From NCBI GenBank assembly GCA_020160935.1, contig JAIUPL010000018.1, positions 1 to 64,000 of the forward strand: a DNA stretch of 64,000 bases. Reading direction: 5' to 3'. Below the pieces are notes generated by a model. That model searched no databases, had not been told where the DNA came from, and saw only the letters and a program-made list of their open reading frames with translations. This DNA is from Bacteroidota bacterium (GTDB taxonomy: Bacteria > Bacteroidota > Bacteroidia > Chitinophagales > Saprospiraceae). Below are positions 24,525 to 32,356 of this stretch, piece after piece (the first letter of the stretch is position 1; every line of letters starts with the position of its first letter). The position numbers and the translations under genes were made by a program.

Positions 24525-24719
24525 TCTGGTTTGCCGTCAACTCCACCTATATACCTCTCTGTTGCGTCAAAATCCGCTTTGTCACCTCCGGATCAGTACA
24601 TGCCAGTTGCGTCAAGCTAACCAACCTGGTTAGCTTGACGCAACTGCTCAATCGACAAATCATGGGGAACATCAGGTTCATAGATAGGAGGTTTAACAAT
24701 GTAAATGTAGAATACGTTT
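24525..24719. other. Candidate attI-like region between recombinase and first cassette
   Basis: This 195-bp gap has no gene. It contains a perfect inverted repeat with 19-base arms, AGTTGCGTCAAGCTAACCA (24605-24623) and its complement (24627-24645), around a 3-base loop. A further direct copy of GTTGCGTCAA lies at 24561. Repeated 10-mers beside a recombinase gene are expected for integrase-binding sites of an attI. No T-run follows on either strand, so it is not a simple terminator. Confidence 0.5.
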
Positions 24720-26078
24720 TCAAATTTCCAAATCATCAAGCGGACTTTTTATTCTGTCCCAACTTTTTTTGGTTATGTGGGTATAAATCTCGGTCGTTTT
24801 ACTGCTTTCATGGCCCAACAGGTCTTGAATATAGCGCAGATCAACCCCTTTCTCCAGTAAATGTGTGGCGAACGAGTGTCGTAAGGTATGCACCGTCGCC
24901 AAAGGATTGATTCTCGAACGCTCTTTTGCCGCTGTGAAAATAGCCTGTACGCTGCGATCACTGTAAGGGCCGCCGTCCGCTCCTTCAAATAGCCAATGCA
25001 CTGGCTTGAAAAGTAGCAGATAAGTGTGCAGCATTTGTTCAGTTTTCCCTGCCAGAATAGTACAACGGTCCTTTTTCCCTTTGCCGTCGCGCACAAAAAT
25101 TCGGTGGGCGCCTGCCTGAATATCTGTTAGTTTCAGGTTTGTCAATTCACCCAGTCGCAATCCGGCAGAATATATCATCATCAGAATGAATCGATGTTTG
25201 AGGTTATCCACGGATCGCAACAAACGCGCTACTTCCTCTTCTGTCAGCACTTGCGGTATTTTTTGTGGCCTTTTGGCCTGTACCAACCCTTCTACCTTAT
25301 CAGATTGGTCAAGTACCTCGCAATAAAATATCTTTATGGCACATGCAATCTGGTTTTGATAGGACTCGGTGATATGCTTATCGCGGATGAGTTGCATAAT
25401 ATAGGCATTGATCTGCTTGCGTGTGATCTGACTGGGTTTGATGTCATTGTAATGCATAATAAATTGCCGTAGCGAGTTTTTGTAGGATTTGATCGTTCGA
25501 CGGCTGTATCTTTTCAGCATGAGCATTTGCTCCATGGCCGTTACTGCTGATTCATACCGCGCTACTGCCTGCGTCTTGAGAAGATTATTTTGTTGCAGTA
25601 CTGGCTCTGCTAAGCGTTCAGGGATATTTTCATCTGGCTGAAAGGTATACTTAACCACTGCTGTTAGGTACTGCGCCAAAAAACGCATGGTTAATTGAGT
25701 GCCTGGAACTTCCCAGATATACCAATCCATATTCCAGCGACGTCCATGTATGTTTTTAATAATGCTCAGGTGCGTAGAAACCATATTTTCTGGCAGATCA
25801 AGGCACCAGTAGTCGGAATTGGTGGGATGAAGGTGTACGGTGACCTTGTCAGGCTGTTTTTCAAACTTTATATTTGTATCCGATTCCAGTGTTTGCAACA
25901 CTACCGGCGTCTCCCGATCAATCATCAACCTGTCTTTAAAATAATCCTGAAAAGCCCTGAAAAGTTCTTTGGTGCGCGGTACACTCCATAGTTTTTCCCT
26001 CGAATGCCACCATTTACCGGGTATGCTATTGATAAAATCTTTCCAATCTTTGAAACGTTTTTGCAGTATCCTGTGCAA
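24720..26078 (-). CDS. Tyrosine recombinase with N-terminal RW-repeat domain, candidate cassette integrase
   Basis: The 452-residue protein has the catalytic set of tyrosine recombinases: R308 (SAGLRLGEL), the lysine of GKGKK (333-336), H397-R400 (HTLRH), H423 (LLGHES) and Y432 (IYTHI). The C-terminus IKSPLDDL recalls integron integrases, but the 20-residue extra helix of IntI between boxes is absent. Residues 18-47 and 110-137 are two copies of an I(P/H)G(K/R)xW...W(S/E)VP motif. A SAM-like core-binding domain lies at 175-260. The frame opens with TTG after a stop; the first in-frame ATG is residue 52. It reads in the same direction as the cassettes and toward them. Confidence 0.85.
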   Translation of the reverse strand: MHRILQKRFKDWKDFINSIPGKWWHSREKLWSVPRTKELFRAFQDYFKDRLMIDRETPVVLQTLESDTNIKFEKQPDKVTVHLHPTNSDYWCLDLPENMVSTHLSIIKNIHGRRWNMDWYIWEVPGTQLTMRFLAQYLTAVVKYTFQPDENIPERLAEPVLQQNNLLKTQAVARYESAVTAMEQMLMLKRYSRRTIKSYKNSLRQFIMHYNDIKPSQITRKQINAYIMQLIRDKHITESYQNQIACAIKIFYCEVLDQSDKVEGLVQAKRPQKIPQVLTEEEVARLLRSVDNLKHRFILMMIYSAGLRLGELTNLKLTDIQAGAHRIFVRDGKGKKDRCTILAGKTEQMLHTYLLLFKPVHWLFEGADGGPYSDRSVQAIFTAAKERSRINPLATVHTLRHSFATHLLEKGVDLRYIQDLLGHESSKTTEIYTHITKKSWDRIKSPLDDLEI

Positions 26079-26094
26079 AAACCAGCATCATTTT

Positions 26095-26358
26095 CAAAAA
26101 CGACAATCCACCATAAACGAAGTCCGCGAAATTGATGCTTACCTCCACCGAAATCGCGAAATCCTGATGACGCTGATGGGCAGTTCGGTCAAAGAAACCA
26201 TTGACAAATATGTGCTCACTCGCGCCAAATTCCGCTGGGAATACATGACCGGCATTTACTGGAACAAGGAGGGAAAAATGTATCGCTTGATCTACGATTT
26301 CGCCTGGATGGATTTCTCCGATCAGCGGGTGCTGATTGTCAGAAAGAAACCCAAATAA
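26095..26358 (+). pseudogene. 5'-truncated hypothetical gene at the island edge
   Basis: From about 26095 the plus strand encodes roughly 87 residues with chromosomal codon style (INEVREIDAYLHRNREIL, KFRWEYMTGIYWNKEGKMYR, RVLIVRKKPK) and a stop followed by a terminator. The frame continues upstream only into the antisense of the recombinase gene, where it makes no sensible protein. It looks like the tail of a chromosomal gene cut by arrival of the recombinase segment. No family is recognised. Confidence 0.5.
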
Positions 26359-26396
26359 AAAAGCCCCGCCCATACCCAAAGTACGAACGAGGCTTT
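26357..26396. terminator. Bidirectional terminator, copy 1
   Basis: AAAAAAGCCccg at the left pairs with GAGGCTTTct at the right around a 20-base loop, between the truncated plus-strand gene and the minus-strand DUF5615 gene. It is near-identical to 27081-27119 (37 of 39 bases). Confidence 0.7.
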
Positions 26397-26414
26397 CTGA
26401 GAGCATGCTCGTTA

Positions 26415-26759
26415 TCATTTCATTTCCCGCAAATCAATTACAATGATCTGCTCTGAATCACTTGCGTTTACAATTGCATCCTGAATAATTTCAAGATAGG
26501 GGAGCAACGTTTTAAAACGATTATTGAATACCCGCAAAACAATGAGTCGAACAGGGTATTTATCTAAATTTTGCTGGTTTTGTAAATTCTTATCGGCTGT
26601 GAGTAGATATTCGAACCCTTCCTCCAACATAGACCGAATTAAATCCCCGTTTTTCTTTTCAGCCCAACCAATGTCATGCACCGATACAACCACTAACGGA
26701 TCAGTAAATAGTTTGGCAAGAGGCCGGGGTAAATTTTCATCCAGCAGTATTTTCTTCAT
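26415..26759 (-). CDS. DUF5615 PIN-like toxin
   Basis: The 114-residue protein begins MKKILLDENLPRPLAKLF and has D(ENLP), then DIGWAEKKNGDLI and LLTADKNLQNQQ, the acidic residues of the PIN-like DUF5615 family. These are predicted RNases. Its start overlaps the end of the DUF433 gene by 23 bp, the usual toxin-antitoxin layout. The pair is bracketed by duplicated terminators. Confidence 0.85.
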   Translation of the reverse strand: MKKILLDENLPRPLAKLFTDPLVVVSVHDIGWAEKKNGDLIRSMLEEGFEYLLTADKNLQNQQNLDKYPVRLIVLRVFNNRFKTLLPYLEIIQDAIVNASDSEQIIVIDLREMK

Positions 26760-26967
26760 GCTCCGAATAGATATAAGGCTTTTCCAAAAGCATGAGCAAT
26801 TCTATAACCTGCTCTCTCTTGACAGAAGGATAGTCATGTAAAAACTCCTCAATCGTATCTCCGTTCTTGATATAGTCGAACAGGATTTTTACGGGTACAC
26901 GGGTTTTAGCAAAAACGGGTGCCCCGCTTTGAATTTCCGGTGATATCGTGATCAAATCTGCTAACAT
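26737..26967 (-). CDS. DUF433 antitoxin
   Basis: The 76-residue protein has the family pattern ITISPEIQSGAPVFAKTRVPVKILFDYIKNGDTIEEFLHDYPSVKREQV in order, a small VapB-like helix-turn-helix antitoxin. It is translated first and overlaps the DUF5615 toxin gene. Such antitoxins usually repress their own promoter; no operator was identified. Confidence 0.87.
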   Translation of the reverse strand: MLADLITISPEIQSGAPVFAKTRVPVKILFDYIKNGDTIEEFLHDYPSVKREQVIELLMLLEKPYIYSEHEENTAG

Positions 26968-27080
26968 GACGCTTTGATTTTACAAATTCTGGTGATCGAC
27001 TATGCAAAGTACGTCATTTTGCTACGAAAATCAAAGGTATTGTATGCTTTCCCCTGATCTCGTCTTCAAAATCCCCCATC

Positions 27081-27119
27081 AAAAAAGCCCCGCCCATACC
27101 CGCAGTACGAACGAGGCTT
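27081..27119. terminator. Bidirectional terminator, copy 2
   Basis: Repeats 26357-26395 with two changed bases. It lies downstream of the alpha-oxoamine synthase gene (minus strand, ending 27166) and upstream of the toxin-antitoxin pair. Confidence 0.7.
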
Positions 27120-27165
27120 CCCAAAAAAATCCGCGGAAATCCGTCTTCCCTCCGTGTAATCCGTG

Positions 27166-28410
27166 TTACACCATCACCTGCGGCACATGCCCTTTATACA
27201 GCCCTTGCTGCATTTTTTCGCGCACAGCCGAGAAAGCATCCAGCGTAATCCGGATATCCTCTTCTGTGTGGGCCGCCGTCGGAATCAGGCGCAGGATGAT
27301 CATACCTTTCGGGATGACGGGGTACACCACGATGGAGCAGAACACGCCATAGTTGTCGCGCATATCCATCACGAGGGCCATGGCTTCTTCCACTTCGCCG
27401 TGCATGTACACGGGCGTCACGCAGGTATTGGTGTCGCCGATGTCGAAACCACGTTCTTTCAGGCCATTTTGCAGCATGCGCACATTGTCCCAGAGTTTCT
27501 CGCGGAGTTGCGGCTGTGTTTTCAGCAGTTCGAAACGTTTGAGCGCGCCTTCAACCAGCGGCATGGGCAGCGATTTGGCGAAAATCTGCGAGCGCATGTT
27601 GTAGCGCAGGAAACGAATGATATCCACCGGGCCGGCGATGAACGCGCCGATCAGCGCCATACTTTTGGCGAAGGTGCTGAAATACAGGTCTACGTCGTCG
27701 CTCACACCCTGTTCTTCGGCCGCGCCGGCGCCGGTAGCGCCCAGCATACCAAATCCGTGTGCGTCGTCGATGAGCAGTCGGAAGCCGTAGGTTTCTTTCA
27801 GGGCTGCGATCTCGCGCAGTTTGCCCTGGTCGCCGCGCATGCCGAATACCCCTTCCGTGATGACGAGGATGCCGCCGCCGGTTTCATCGGTGATCCTTTT
27901 GGCGCGTTCCAGGTTTTTGGCCAGGCTGTCGATGTCGTTGTGCGTGTAGGCGAAGCGTTTGCCCATGTGCATGCGCATGGCATCCACTATGCAGGCGTGG
28001 CTTTCTGCGTCGTACACGGCCACGTCGTGGCGCGTCAGCAGCGAGTCGATGACCGACAGGATGCCCTGGTAGCCGTAGTTGAGCAGGTAACCGTCTTCCT
28101 TGCCGACGAATTTGGCCAGGCCGGTTTCTAATTGTTTGTGCAGTTTGGTTTCACCCGACATCATGCGGGCGCCCATAGGGTAGGCGAGGCCCCAGCGTGC
28201 GGCAGCCTCTGCGTCGGCCTTGCGCACTTCGGGGTGGTTGGCCAGGCCCAGGTAGTTATTGATACTCCAGCAAATGACTTCTTTGCCTTTGAATTTCATC
28301 CGGTTGCCGAGTTCGCCTTCCAGTTGAGGGAACATGTAGTAGCCTTCCGCCACTTCAGCGTATTTGCCGAGGGGACCGGCCTGCTTGAGAATACGATCGA
28401 ATAAATCCAC
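27166..28410 (-). CDS. Alpha-oxoamine synthase (serine palmitoyltransferase / KBL type)
   Basis: The 414-residue PLP enzyme has CWSINNYLGLANHPEV near 47, PMGARMMSGETKLHKQLE near 78, the cofactor aspartate/histidine stretch LLIDDAHGFGMLG near 213 and the Schiff-base lysine in STFAKSMALIGAF near 244. It would condense an acyl donor with an amino acid. A PLP cysteine-synthase-like gene lies two genes upstream, so the amino acid may be cysteate and the product a sulfonolipid precursor (capnine type), known in many Bacteroidota. Serine palmitoyltransferase is the alternative. Confidence 0.85.
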   Translation of the reverse strand: MDLFDRILKQAGPLGKYAEVAEGYYMFPQLEGELGNRMKFKGKEVICWSINNYLGLANHPEVRKADAEAAARWGLAYPMGARMMSGETKLHKQLETGLAKFVGKEDGYLLNYGYQGILSVIDSLLTRHDVAVYDAESHACIVDAMRMHMGKRFAYTHNDIDSLAKNLERAKRITDETGGGILVITEGVFGMRGDQGKLREIAALKETYGFRLLIDDAHGFGMLGATGAGAAEEQGVSDDVDLYFSTFAKSMALIGAFIAGPVDIIRFLRYNMRSQIFAKSLPMPLVEGALKRFELLKTQPQLREKLWDNVRMLQNGLKERGFDIGDTNTCVTPVYMHGEVEEAMALVMDMRDNYGVFCSIVVYPVIPKGMIILRLIPTAAHTEEDIRITLDAFSAVREKMQQGLYKGHVPQVMV

Positions 28411-28459
28411 TTTATTGTAATGATGAATGATGAGTGATGAATGATGAGTTGGTTATTGA

Positions 28460-28588
28460 GTTATTAGTTATTGGTTATTAGGGGTGGGTAAGGGATTATT
28501 TGCACCATTGCCCGGCTTCCCTGTTAGAGCGGCCAGGAATTCGTGTAAATAATCCCTTACCCACCCCTAATAACCAATAACTAATAAC
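28460..28588. repeat. Long inverted repeat IR-A with heptamer arms
   Basis: Arms of about 42 bases (28460-28501 and 28547-28588) surround a 45-base loop. The outer arm is built from TTATTAG/TTATTGG heptamers. It lies between two minus-strand genes. Confidence 0.85.
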
Positions 28589-28594
28589 TAATAA

Positions 28595-29449
28595 CTAAGC
28601 AGCGCGCATTGCTTCCTTCGCCTTTTTCTGCGCTTGTGCTTCCTTCCAGTCTTTCCAGCGGGGGCCCATGATGGTGTTCATGCCTTTGTCGATGACGAAA
28701 TGGCGGGCGATGTTCCACAGACCTTTTGCCTGGGTGAGGACCGAGTCGCGGGAACGGAGGCTGATGGAGTAGCCGCCGTCGACGTACACAATATAGTGCC
28801 ACCACATGGACGGGATGAACAGTGTTTCGCCGTGCTGGAGGATGGTTTCGTGGCCCGTGGCTTTATCCAGCGCCGGGTATTTTTCATAATCCGGCTTCAG
28901 CGGGTTCACGTGGCTCTGCACGGTGAAAGGGTGCTGGTAGAGGAAGGGATTTTGCGCCTGGTCGAACAGCACGATGTGTTTGCGCGTCCAGAAGTGGGTG
29001 TGGAACACGTGCGAGCAGTCGATGTCGTAGTGCAGGTTGGTAACCGAACCGGCGCCACCGAAGAACATAAACGGGTAGTTGTCGATCCAGCCGTCGCAGA
29101 TGGTCGGGTTGGACACGTCATTGACCAGTTCCTTGGCGTGGTCGAGGATGTTCCACAGAAAAATGCGTTTTTCGGCAGGACCGGCCTGAATCATGTCCAG
29201 GTAGTCGCCGAATTTCATGGTTTCGCCACTTTTCATGTAGTTCGGGCCAGGCTTGTGGTAGTCGGGGCCTACAACAGGCACTTCGAGGTGGCCGTAGTTT
29301 GTTTTCAGAAACTCGGGCGTCCACTTGCTGATGGCAGGCCAGTCTTTGGCCAGGTCGGTGAACACGACGGGTTTTTTGGGTTTGAGGTAATTTTCGATGA
29401 ATTCCTCGCGCGTAAGTCCACTGCGACGATCTATTTGAATGAGTTGCAT
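28595..29449 (-). CDS. Cupin-like JmjC-type oxygenase
   Basis: The 284-residue protein has the JmjC-like cupin plan: KPVVFTDLAKDWPAISKWTPEFL at the start, the metal site HYDID (near 139-143) and a later histidine in IPSMWWHYI (near 216-220), giving the HxD...H triad of Fe(II)/2-oxoglutarate oxygenases. It sits between a PLP acyltransferase and a PLP beta-substitution enzyme. Hydroxylation of a lipid made by its neighbours is a reasonable guess. Substrate unknown. Confidence 0.8.
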   Translation of the reverse strand: MQLIQIDRRSGLTREEFIENYLKPKKPVVFTDLAKDWPAISKWTPEFLKTNYGHLEVPVVGPDYHKPGPNYMKSGETMKFGDYLDMIQAGPAEKRIFLWNILDHAKELVNDVSNPTICDGWIDNYPFMFFGGAGSVTNLHYDIDCSHVFHTHFWTRKHIVLFDQAQNPFLYQHPFTVQSHVNPLKPDYEKYPALDKATGHETILQHGETLFIPSMWWHYIVYVDGGYSISLRSRDSVLTQAKGLWNIARHFVIDKGMNTIMGPRWKDWKEAQAQKKAKEAMRAA

Positions 29450-29468
29450 AGTAATGTGAAATCGTAAA

Positions 29469-30467
29469 TCAAACGGCTTTTACTTCCGGGGCTTCCATAA
29501 AGCCCTGTTCGATCATCCACTTGTCGCTAAAGAACTTGGTGGCGTATTTCGAACCGTGGTCGCTGAAAAGCAGCACCACCACGTCGTCTTCCGTGAGTTC
29601 GTCCTGGATTTGTTCGAGGGCCTGCAAAGCGGCGCCGCTGGAGTAGCCCACCATCATGCCTTCCATACGGGCGAGTTCGCGGGCGCGCAGGGCGCTGTCC
29701 TTGTCGGTCACTTTCACAAACTTGTCGATCAACTGGAAGTCCATATTGGCCGGAATGATGTTTTTTCCGGTGCCTTCGATGCGGTAAGGGTAAATTTCCT
29801 TTTCGTCGTACACGCCTGTTTCGTGGTACTTTTTCAGTACGGAACCATAGGCGTCTACGCCGATAATGTGCAGGTCGGGATTTTGCTCGCGCAGGTAACG
29901 GCCCGAGCCGCAGAGCGTGCCGCCGGTGCTGCTGCTACCAATGAGCCAGGTGATGCGGCCCTGGGTTTGTTCCCAGATTTCGGGGCCTGTGCTCAGGAAG
30001 TGCGCCTCGCTGTTTTCGAGGTTGTAGTTCTGGTTGATGTAGTAGGCGCCCGGAATTTCTTTTGCCAGGCGTTCGGCCATGCGGTAGTACGAATTCGGGT
30101 CGTCGGGCTTGGCTTCCTGCGGACACAGGATCACTTCGGCGCCCATGGCCTTGAGGTTGTTGAGTTTATCTTCCGATATTTTGCTGGAAACGGTCAGCAC
30201 GCAGCGATAGCCTTTGATGGCCGATACCATGGCAAGGCTGAAGCCGGTGTTGCCGCTCGTGGCGTCTACCACGGTGCCGCCTGGTTTGAGTTTGCCGAGG
30301 CGTTCGGCGCGCTCGATCATGTGCAGGGCGATGCGGTCTTTTGCACTCAGTCCGGGGTTGAAGGCCTCAACTTTGGCATACACGGTAGCAGGAATGTGCA
30401 TCACAACGTTGTTGAGGCGAATGAGCGGCGTCTTGCCGACTGTTTCAAGGATATTATTAAATACCAT
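29469..30467 (-). CDS. PLP-dependent cysteine-synthase-family enzyme, possible cysteate synthase
   Basis: The start at 30467 (MVFNNILETVGKTPLIRLN) matches family beginnings; a longer frame adds an unrelated leader. The 332-residue protein has NPGLSAKDRIAL with the PLP lysine, TSGNTGFSLA and the glycine-rich SSSTGGTLCGSGRYL. Cysteine synthases usually read GGSVKDR; the change to GLSAKDR may mark another substrate. With the alpha-oxoamine synthase and oxygenase it could make cysteate for sulfonolipids. No serine acetyltransferase is nearby. The function is inferred. Confidence 0.8.
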   Translation of the reverse strand: MVFNNILETVGKTPLIRLNNVVMHIPATVYAKVEAFNPGLSAKDRIALHMIERAERLGKLKPGGTVVDATSGNTGFSLAMVSAIKGYRCVLTVSSKISEDKLNNLKAMGAEVILCPQEAKPDDPNSYYRMAERLAKEIPGAYYINQNYNLENSEAHFLSTGPEIWEQTQGRITWLIGSSSTGGTLCGSGRYLREQNPDLHIIGVDAYGSVLKKYHETGVYDEKEIYPYRIEGTGKNIIPANMDFQLIDKFVKVTDKDSALRARELARMEGMMVGYSSGAALQALEQIQDELTEDDVVVLLFSDHGSKYATKFFSDKWMIEQGFMEAPEVKAV

Positions 30468-31102
30468 TCCGGGAACTTTTAGAGATGTACAACGTAGTGA
30501 ATTTGCTTTTGCGAAAAGTAAACAGAATTTCGGGAAAGCAGGAATTAAATTATGCAATCGCCGGACAAAAAATGCATTCCGGGGCGCAGGTGGGGAACAA
30601 CTTGCCGGATTCCCGTCGCCATTTGCTGCCGCAAAAGTACTTCATAACCTCCAAAGTAGAGTTATTTCATTTGTAAAAGCATGCTTAACAAAAAAATCAT
30701 CTGCGAATATTTGCAATATTAAATATTATTTTCACCTTTGGTCGTCTTGCCCAAACATTCGTTCGGGTTTTGGCTTACACACACAATTATTTTACTTTTC
30801 AATCCCCCCACCTATGCTAGTTTTTTACGTAGTTGCCATTTGTCTTTTAATCGTACGCGCTGTACCTTATGTCACCTCGTATCTGGAAACGGGCCTCCGC
30901 CGGTAGGTGAAATGAAGTGTTTTGGGGTTTTAGTGTTTTAGTGTTTTAGTGTTTTGGAGGTGCATTGCGCTTGGTAATTGGGATATTGTATCCCATCAGG
31001 TTGTCTTCTTTGAAGTATATCAACCATGCCGCCTTACCCTTCCAAAACACAAAAACACTAAAACACAAAAACACTAAAATACCAAAACCCCAAAACACTT
31101 CT
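30468..31102. other. 635-bp gap with a possible 30-residue peptide and an inverted repeat
   Basis: A short plus-strand frame at 30814-30906 would encode a hydrophobic peptide (MLVFYVVAICLLIVRAVPYV...). It has no supporting signal beyond hydrophobicity and is only weakly proposed. An imperfect inverted repeat built from AGTGTTTT units follows (30913-30957 with 31042-31102). Nothing else is recognised. Confidence 0.4.
30913..31102. repeat. Imperfect inverted repeat IR-B with AGTGTTTT units
   Basis: GAAGTGTTTTGGGGTTTTAG at the left is matched by CTAAAATACCAAAACCCCAA-type sequence at the right, with four left-hand and five right-hand copies of an 8-mer close to AGTGTTTT. It probably terminates the minus-strand hydrolase gene. 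Confidence 0.75.
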
Positions 31103-32092
31103 TTAAAACTTCCCTTCCAGAAATGCCCGGACGTCTTTCGCTGTTTGAACCGGGTTTTCTTCCTGCGGCCAATGGCCGGTATTTCGATAAATTTTCAGGA
31201 AAGCGCCTCTGATGCGCCGGTGAAAGTCGTACGCATGCTCGGGCGAGATGCGTGTGTCTTCCGCACCCCAGAGAATGAGGGTGGGAACGGCTATTTTTTC
31301 CACCACGTCGGCGGGTGGGCGGTTGTCGCTCACCGAGGCGCGGTCGGTAAATGCCTTTCGGTTGCCGCTGCGCAGCAGGAGGTCGAAATGCCGCTGCACC
31401 AGGCTGTCGGTCACCAGCCCGTCGTCGGAATACACGTCTTCCAGCATGATATTGATAAACGAGCGCGGCGTGATTTTCCAAAGGGCGCGGTTGATCACTG
31501 GCGTACGGGCGAGCAGGTTGACGATGGAGGATTTTTTTTCTTCAAAGCCGGGCGCTGCCAGCAAAATCAGTTTGTCGACCTTCCCCGAGGTGGATTCGGC
31601 CGCGTAATGCCAGGCAATCTGGGCGCCGAGTCCGTTGCCTGCCAGGTGGAATTTGCGCAAATTCAGGTGTGTGGCTACACTGTCGAGAAAACTGGCGTAC
31701 ATAAACGCGCTGTAACTCCCGCGCGGATGTGGCCCCGTAAGCCCGAATCCCGGCAAATCGACGCTGATCACCTGGTATTTATCGGATAAAGCGGCCGTCC
31801 AGCCATCCCAGGTATGCAGCGAACTCTGGGCGTCGTGCAACAGTAAAATGGGGTCGCCTTTTCCGCTGATGCGGCAATGGACGTCCATGTTGTCGATGTG
31901 CAAAAAACGGGAATCGGGGAGCGCGTACTGCTGAATGGCGGCTTCGGCAGGCAGGTCGTCGTGCCAGTTGCACCACAGCCAGTAGCCGAGAAAAAGCAGA
32001 ATCGTCCAGCGCAGCAGGAAAGAAATGCTCAGGAAACCCAGCCATTTTCTGGCGGTTTCGAGCGGGGTAGGGCTGGGCGATGGTATTTCCAT
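31103..32092 (-). CDS. Alpha/beta hydrolase-fold protein lacking the nucleophile serine
   Basis: The 329-residue protein has an N-terminal membrane anchor (residues 17-42), then an alpha/beta hydrolase domain with LLLHDAQ (84-90), VDLPGFGLTG (111-120), the acid in WGAEDTRI and the histidine in NTGHWPQEE. The nucleophile elbow, normally GxSxG, reads GNGLG (152-156), so the serine is replaced by glycine at 154. It is intact otherwise, so it may be a non-catalytic scaffold, or the change may be recent. Confidence 0.8.
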   Translation of the reverse strand: MEIPSPSPTPLETARKWLGFLSISFLLRWTILLFLGYWLWCNWHDDLPAEAAIQQYALPDSRFLHIDNMDVHCRISGKGDPILLLHDAQSSLHTWDGWTAALSDKYQVISVDLPGFGLTGPHPRGSYSAFMYASFLDSVATHLNLRKFHLAGNGLGAQIAWHYAAESTSGKVDKLILLAAPGFEEKKSSIVNLLARTPVINRALWKITPRSFINIMLEDVYSDDGLVTDSLVQRHFDLLLRSGNRKAFTDRASVSDNRPPADVVEKIAVPTLILWGAEDTRISPEHAYDFHRRIRGAFLKIYRNTGHWPQEENPVQTAKDVRAFLEGKF

Positions 32093-32120
32093 AGGTGATG
32101 AGGGTGTGGGGGGAGGGGAG

Positions 32121-32348
32121 GAGATACCCGCTTGCGCGGGTTGGGGGAAAAAGATTTTGCGGATTTAGCGGATTTTATTGATTCTTTTTGTGGCCTGACG
32201 GCCACTTTTTGATTTTTAGATTTTTCTCAATTTTCTCGTTTTTCAAAGAAATTTCAACAAGAAAGTGGCCGCCAGGCCACAAAAAGAATCAATAAAATCC
32301 GCTAAATCCGCAAAATCCTTTTCCCCCACCCGCGCAAGCGGGTATCTC
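32121..32348. repeat. Very long inverted repeat IR-C (88-base arms)
   Basis: Arms 32121-32208 and 32262-32348 match with only three differences around a 53-base loop. They include GTGGCC(T/G)GACGGCCAC and CCCGCTTGCGCGGG sub-palindromes. It lies between the hydrolase start and the sdhB end. Confidence 0.88.
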
Positions 32349-32356
32349 TCAAATCC

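Noticed and set aside
24605-24645. Palindrome as a plain transcription terminator of the recombinase
   Set aside because: No T-run follows the stem on either strand, and the arm motif recurs as a direct copy at 24561, which fits a binding site better.
24720-26078. Classical integron integrase IntI
   Set aside because: The extra helix specific to IntI is missing and the gene is codirectional with the cassettes, so only the wider tyrosine recombinase family is claimed.
30814-30906. Thirty-residue membrane peptide as a firm gene
   Set aside because: No promoter, neighbour or family supports it; mentioned only within the gap entry.
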